Shown: positions 60,207 through 64,000 of the stretch, piece after piece
Numbering within the stretch: the stretch's first letter is position 1
Layout of the letters: every line of letters starts with the position of its first letter
NCBI RefSeq assembly: GCF_029948125.1
Contig: NZ_JASAMB010000026.1
Span: 1-64,000, forward strand
Length of the DNA: 64,000 nt
Direction of reading: 5' to 3'
DNA from: Catellatospora sp. KI3
GTDB taxonomy: Bacteria; Actinomycetota; Actinomycetes; Mycobacteriales; Micromonosporaceae
Notes under the pieces: generated by a model
Seen by the model: the letters and a program-made list of their open reading frames with translations, nothing else
Databases searched by the model: none
Told to the model about the DNA's origin: nothing
Program-made: the position numbers and the translations under genes

Positions 60207-62348
60207 ATGGCGACGAGCAGGCCCGGCGAGATGCCGGCGGCGGAGGTCGACGCCCTGGTCCGGGCCGCGCAGGCCGGCGACGAGGCGGCGTTCTCCGAAC
60301 TGGTCTCCGCCCACCTGCCGGTGCTGCAGGGCTTCGTCGGCCGGACGCTCAACGGGCACGCCGACGTCGACGACGTCGTGCAGGAGACCCTGGTCCGGGC
60401 CATGCGCGGGCTCGCCGGGCTGCGCGAGCCGGACAAGTTCCGCTCCTGGCTGCTGGCCATCGCCTACCGCGAGACGCAGGCGCTGCTGCGGCGGCGGACC
60501 GCGGACCCGTCGCGCGCGGGGGAGCCGGCGGCCGAACCGGTGGACCCGGACGGGGACTTCGCCGAGCGGACGGTGTCCGAACTCATGCTCGCCGACCAGC
60601 GCAGAGAGCTGGTGGCGGCGGCCCGCTGGCTGGACGTGGACGACCAGCGACTGCTGTCGCTGTGGTGGCAGGAGACCCTCGGGCAGCTGAGCCGGGGGCA
60701 GCTGGCGGCCGCGCTGTCGGTCAACCCCAAGCACGTCGCGGTACGGGTGCAGCGGATGCGCGCGCAGCTCGAGGCGGTCCGGGGCGTCATCCGCGCGCTG
60801 CGTGCCGCGCCGCGCTGCCCCGGCCTCGACGAGGCCGTCCAGGGCTGGAACGGCGTCGCCGACCCGCTGTGGCGCAAGCGGCTGACCCGGCACGTACGCG
60901 ACTGCGTGACCTGCGAACAGCACGCGCACGGTCTGGTGGCGCCCGAGGACCTGCTGCTCGGCATCACGGCCCTGCCGCTCCTGCTGGGCGTGGCCACGTC
61001 GGCCGCGGGAGGCGCGGCGAAGTGGTCTACGTGGGCGGCGGTCCGCGGGTACCTGTCCCGCAAGGCGGTCGCGGCGGCGGCGTCGTTGACGGTCGTCGCG
61101 GGCGGGGTGACGGCGTTCGCGGTGCTAGAGGAGCCGGCGACGCCGGACGCGCCCGCGTTCGTCAGCCCCGCCGTGTCCGGGCCGCCCCTGGCAACCGGGA
61201 TCCCCAGCGCGTCCCCCACCCGGTCGAGCACCCCGTCCCCGGCGGCCGCCGTCGGCTCGGGCGTCGCCACCGCCGACATCTTCGTCGCGCCGGGCGGCTC
61301 GGACTCCGGCGACGGCACCGCCGCGCGGCCGTACGCGACGCTGGGCAAGGCCGTCTCGGTGGTACGCGCCGGGCAGACCATCGCGCTGCGCGGCGGCACC
61401 TACCGGCCCACCGAGCCCGTGGAGATCAGCGGCAGCGGCACCGCCGAGCGGCGCATCACGATCAGCAACTACCGCGACGAGCGACCGGTGCTCGACTTCG
61501 GCCGGGTCCCGGCCGACAAGTGGGGGATCACCCAGCGCGCCGACTACGTCACGGTGCAGGGGCTGGAGATCATGAACTCGCGCAGCCACGCCTACGTCTG
61601 CCGGTCCTGCCGGTACGGGGTCTTCCAGCGGCTGGTCATCCACGACAACGCCCGGTCGTCGCTGCTGCTGCGCGATGCCGGCACGATCGGCAACAAGGTG
61701 CTCGACTGCGACTTCTTCGACAACCGCGACCCCGCCGCCCCGGGCAGCGTCGGCGTCGGGCTGGCCGTGACGTTCGGATCCGGCACCGGCAACCTGATCC
61801 GGGGCAACCGGGCGTTCCACAACGCCGACGACGGGTTCGACTTCAACGACTTCGCCGACCCGCTGACCGTCGAGTACAACCGCTCCTACGGCAACGGCGT
61901 GAACCGGTGGAGCCTGCCGGGCTGGGACAGCGACGGCGTCGGCTTCAGCATCGGCGGCGGCGACCGGGCGGTGACCGCCGCGCACGTGCTGCGGCACAAC
62001 GCGGCCTGGGACAACGCCGGTCACGGCTTCGACGACGGCGACGACAAGGGGGCGATGCGGCTGACCAACAACACCGCCTTCCGCAACGGGGGAGTCGGGT
62101 TCTTCCTGCGCGCGACGCCGGGAACCGTGCGTGACAACGTCGCGGTGGGCAACAGCCCGGTGGACGCGGTCGTCGCGGCCGCGACGGGGGCGGGGAACTC
62201 CTGGCAGACCGGCGACGGCACCACCGCGCTGTTCCGCTCCACCGACCCGCGCGCGGCCGAGGGCCGGCGCGCGCCGGACGGCACCCTGCCCGACACCCTC
62301 TTCCTGGCCACGCGCAGCGGGATCGGCGCCGACATGTCCGGCGGTTAG
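60207..62348 (+). CDS. Membrane-anchored ECF sigma factor fused to a PL9-like pectate-lyase beta-helix
   Basis: A 713-residue protein. Residues 15-98 are sigma region 2 (DDVVQETLVRAMRG, DKFRSWLLAIAYRE). Residues 125-195 are sigma region 4. H229, C233 and C236 give an H-x3-C-x2-C motif, as in zinc-binding anti-sigma domains. Residues 286-307 are a transmembrane helix preceded by R-K (cytoplasmic N-terminus). A Pro/Ser linker (308-355) leads to a right-handed beta-helix (356-713) starting I-F-V-A-P-G-G-S-D-S-G-D-G-T, as in PL9 pectate lyases. A calcium-site-like A-D-D-G-F-D-F-N-D is at 540-548. The PL9 catalytic Lys position (expected G-N-G-F-K-L-G-G) reads G-V-G-F-S-I-G-G, with S581. The strong start has GAGGAG at 60196-60201. 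It probably senses pectin directly. Confidence 0.9.
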   Translation: MATSRPGEMPAAEVDALVRAAQAGDEAAFSELVSAHLPVLQGFVGRTLNGHADVDDVVQETLVRAMRGLAGLREPDKFRSWLLAIAYRETQALLRRRTADPSRAGEPAAEPVDPDGDFAERTVSELMLADQRRELVAAARWLDVDDQRLLSLWWQETLGQLSRGQLAAALSVNPKHVAVRVQRMRAQLEAVRGVIRALRAAPRCPGLDEAVQGWNGVADPLWRKRLTRHVRDCVTCEQHAHGLVAPEDLLLGITALPLLLGVATSAAGGAAKWSTWAAVRGYLSRKAVAAAASLTVVAGGVTAFAVLEEPATPDAPAFVSPAVSGPPLATGIPSASPTRSSTPSPAAAVGSGVATADIFVAPGGSDSGDGTAARPYATLGKAVSVVRAGQTIALRGGTYRPTEPVEISGSGTAERRITISNYRDERPVLDFGRVPADKWGITQRADYVTVQGLEIMNSRSHAYVCRSCRYGVFQRLVIHDNARSSLLLRDAGTIGNKVLDCDFFDNRDPAAPGSVGVGLAVTFGSGTGNLIRGNRAFHNADDGFDFNDFADPLTVEYNRSYGNGVNRWSLPGWDSDGVGFSIGGGDRAVTAAHVLRHNAAWDNAGHGFDDGDDKGAMRLTNNTAFRNGGVGFFLRATPGTVRDNVAVGNSPVDAVVAAATGAGNSWQTGDGTTALFRSTDPRAAEGRRAPDGTLPDTLFLATRSGIGADMSGG

Positions 62349-62386
62349 GGCCGGTACGCCGTGGGCCGCAGCGCGGCCGGAAGGCG

Positions 62387-62944
62387 TCAGTCCGCCGAGG
62401 CGTCAGGCAGCTGGGGCGGGCAGGGGCGGCCGGGTCGGGTCGTCAGCTCGAAGTGCCAGATCTCGTTCGCGTAGACCTGGCACAGGCCGTACGCGGCACC
62501 GTGCCGCTGGAGCCACCGGTCGGCCTCGGGCGGTCCGATGTCGACGGCCCGGCCGGTCACGTGGGTGGACCGGTCGGGGCCGTTGACGCGCCGGTCGGCC
62601 TCGGCCGGGCCGTACGAGGCGATCGCTTCGTCGAGCAGTTGCTGCTGGTAGCGGCCGCTGCGCCAGCCGGAATTGACCATGATCGCGACGCCGTCGGCGC
62701 GGGCGTCCGCGGTGGCCTGCTGCACTGCGGCGCGCAGGCCGGGGTCCAGGTCGGCGACGGCGGGCTCGGTGTCGAACGGCGTCACCGGCTCGCGCAGGTA
62801 GCCGTCGGCGGCGGTGCGGGCGTCCGCGCTCGCCGGACGGGTCTGCGCGAACGCCGCGTACGCGGGCACCGCGATCAGCGCCGCCGTGGCGACGCCGACC
62901 CCGGTGCGCCAGGCCGGTCTCGGTCGTGGGGGAGGGCACGTCAT
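62387..62944 (-). CDS. VanY-like D-alanyl-D-alanine carboxypeptidase (M15 family), exported
   Basis: A 185-residue protein. Residues 12-35 form a signal peptide or anchor. The M15 zinc-peptidase domain carries the ligand motif S-T-H-V-T-G-R-A-V-D-I (S-x-H-x-x-G-x-A-x-D) and E-I-W-H-F-E-L, with the catalytic Glu and the third ligand His. Also M-V-N-S-G-W-R-S-G-R-Y-Q-Q-Q. It should trim the D-Ala of peptidoglycan stem peptides. ATG 62944 follows AGAGGAG. It is short, as usual for single-domain members. Confidence 0.9.
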   Translation of the reverse strand: MTCPPPRPRPAWRTGVGVATAALIAVPAYAAFAQTRPASADARTAADGYLREPVTPFDTEPAVADLDPGLRAAVQQATADARADGVAIMVNSGWRSGRYQQQLLDEAIASYGPAEADRRVNGPDRSTHVTGRAVDIGPPEADRWLQRHGAAYGLCQVYANEIWHFELTTRPGRPCPPQLPDASAD

Positions 62945-63108
62945 CGGAACTCCTCTCATGGCCACCGGCAAGGGACCGCGGTGACTCTCGAGGACCCACT
63001 CCAACACCCGGCGTGTTACCAGGCCGAGAGCCGATCACCACACACGGCCTTAACATCGGCCATTTCAGGCGGGCGTCCCGCGGGACGTGGGATCGTCCCA
63101 GCCCGGTG

Positions 63109-63849
63109 TCAACCGTTGCGCAGCAGCGAGTCCGCGACGCCGGGGGCGACCCGCCGGACGATCCGGAACGACCGCGCCCGGCCCACCGCGATCACCGGGA
63201 CCCGCCGGGCGATGCCCGCCGCGATCTGCGCGGCGGCCGCGTCGGCGCTCATCGCCCCGTCGTTGCGGCCCGCCGTCATCGGCGTGGCGACCAGCGGCAT
63301 CAGCGCCTCCTGCACGCACACCCCGGCCCGCTCGTCCTCCCACTGGTAGCGCAGCGCGCGCAGGAAGACCGACAGCCCGGCCTTGCTGGCGCAGTACACC
63401 GGTGCGCCCTTCTTCGGCGAGTAGGCCAGGGCGGAGGTGAGCGCGGTGAACACCCCGCCCGAGCGGCGCAGGTGCGGCCCGGCGGCACCCGCCAGCGCGA
63501 TCGGCCCGGCGAGGTTGGTACGCAGCTCGGCCAGCACCGCCGTGTCGTCGGCCGCGGTCCAGCCCTGGGTGAACGCCTGCTGGTGCTGCACCGCCGCGCT
63601 CGCGACCACGACGTCGAGGCCGCCGAGCGCGTCCGCGGCCCGCGCGACGAGGTCGGCGCCGGCCGCCGGGTCGGCCAGGTCGGCGATCCACCCCGTCACC
63701 CCGGTCCGGCTGGTCGCCTCGGCCAGTCGTACCGCATCCCGGCCGCAGGTCGCCACCTGGGCGCCCCGCTGCGCCAACTGCTGGACCAGGGCCGCGCCGA
63801 TGCCGCTGGTGCCGCCGGTGACCAGCACCCGCTTTCCGTGAAAATCCAT
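63109..63849 (-). CDS. Short-chain dehydrogenase/reductase (DltE-like)
   Basis: A 246-residue classical SDR. The cofactor loop is V-T-G-G-T-S-G-I-G (T-G-x-x-x-G-I-G). The active-site residues are Ser in L-T-S-A-L-A and Y-C-A-S-K (Y-x-x-x-K). N-L-A-G supplies the structural Asn. The Arg in A-T-C-G-R-D suggests NADPH. The substrate is unknown. It is divergent from the partial gene at 63899. Confidence 0.9.
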   Translation of the reverse strand: MDFHGKRVLVTGGTSGIGAALVQQLAQRGAQVATCGRDAVRLAEATSRTGVTGWIADLADPAAGADLVARAADALGGLDVVVASAAVQHQQAFTQGWTAADDTAVLAELRTNLAGPIALAGAAGPHLRRSGGVFTALTSALAYSPKKGAPVYCASKAGLSVFLRALRYQWEDERAGVCVQEALMPLVATPMTAGRNDGAMSADAAAAQIAAGIARRVPVIAVGRARSFRIVRRVAPGVADSLLRNG

Positions 63850-63886
63850 GCCGCCAGCCTCGCCGAGGAAACCGCCGCCGCGCTTG

Positions 63887-63892
63887 TACGAT
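63887..63892 (+). promoter_or_regulatory. -10 element of a probable leaderless transcript
   Basis: TACGAT ends 6 bp before the ATG at 63899, which would place the transcription start at the first base of the start codon. Leaderless messages of this kind are common in actinomycetes. No ribosome binding site is present. Confidence 0.4.
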
Positions 63893-63898
63893 CACGCC

Positions 63899-64000
63899 AT
63901 GCAGGTCCGGGTCCCCGGCCACGAACGCACCGTCCACCCTGAGCTGGCCCGCGCCGCCCTGCTCGGCGTACGCCGCCACGGTGGCGGCCCGGCCGCCGAC
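63899..64000 (+). CDS. Start of an unidentified gene, cut by the window edge
   Basis: 34 codons from ATG 63899 to the right edge, without stop. The residues seen are M-Q-V-R-V-P-G-H-E-R-T-V-H-P-E-L-A-R-A-A followed by an Arg/Gly-rich piece. There is no signal peptide. A short N-terminal domain of a regulator is possible, given the divergent SDR gene, but too little is visible to name a family. Confidence 0.5.
   Translation, partial: MQVRVPGHERTVHPELARAALLGVRRHGGGPAAD

Overview
The window is about 72-74 percent GC by eye, with GTG starts, GGAGG-type ribosome binding sites, short or overlapping gene junctions and many secreted multi-module enzymes. This fits a soil actinomycete. I infer Micromonosporaceae (Actinoplanes/Catellatospora-like) from the mix of CBM2, CBM13 and CBM42 modules, but no marker gene here proves it. 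No tRNA, rRNA, CRISPR array, insertion sequence or phage gene was recognised.

The dominant theme is plant cell wall breakdown, especially pectin and its rhamnogalacturonan-I side chains (arabinan, galactan), plus arabinoxylan. 1-3.9 kb: end of a probable GH10-CBM13 xylanase, a cytoplasmic GH51 arabinofuranosidase and a secreted GH54-CBM13 arabinofuranosidase. 4-8.8 kb: housekeeping genes (an HxlR-controlled oxidoreductase/acetyltransferase pair, a GNAT/ThiF-like pair, a winged-helix protein). 9-10.4 kb: a frameshifted GH16-CBM13 gene. 10.5-14.9 kb: amidohydrolase, GT39-like membrane glycosyltransferase, CutC. 14.9-18.3 kb: a GH43_24-type exo-beta-1,3-galactanase with CBM13, then a non-catalytic FN3/CBM2 protein.

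18.4-25 kb: a LacI regulator with a divergent ABC importer (two permeases and a lipoprotein) and a GH42 beta-galactosidase. 36.4-42.8 kb: a second, mirror-arranged GH42/permease/permease/lipoprotein operon with its own divergent LacI regulator and different operators. Between them, 26.1-32.3 kb is an arabinan cluster of three secreted GH43-CBM42 enzymes, preceded by a perfect 16-bp palindrome inside its promoter. 32.3-36.3 kb holds miscellaneous genes.

42.9-47.9 kb: a CBM6-DUF1996 secreted protein, a membrane-anchored CBM35 protein in one operon with a two-component system, and a LacI regulator. GAGAGCGCTCTC-like palindromes lie next to several of these genes and also upstream of the distant GH16 gene. 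48-56.5 kb: NnrD/phosphatase pair, a secreted triple-repeat protein, an AfsR-like SARP regulator, and a PEP-mutase/compact P450 pair with a divergent ArsR-like regulator.

56.7-62.3 kb is the most striking part. A secreted PL1 pectate lyase-CBM2 and a CBM2-CE8 pectin methylesterase are followed by a single 713-residue protein. It joins an ECF sigma factor, a zinc-binding anti-sigma-like motif, a transmembrane helix and an extracellular PL9-like pectate-lyase beta-helix in which the expected catalytic lysine appears to be serine. I read it as a one-component transmembrane pectin sensor that is itself the sigma factor. The window ends with a VanY-like peptidase, an SDR oxidoreductase and the start of an unidentified gene.
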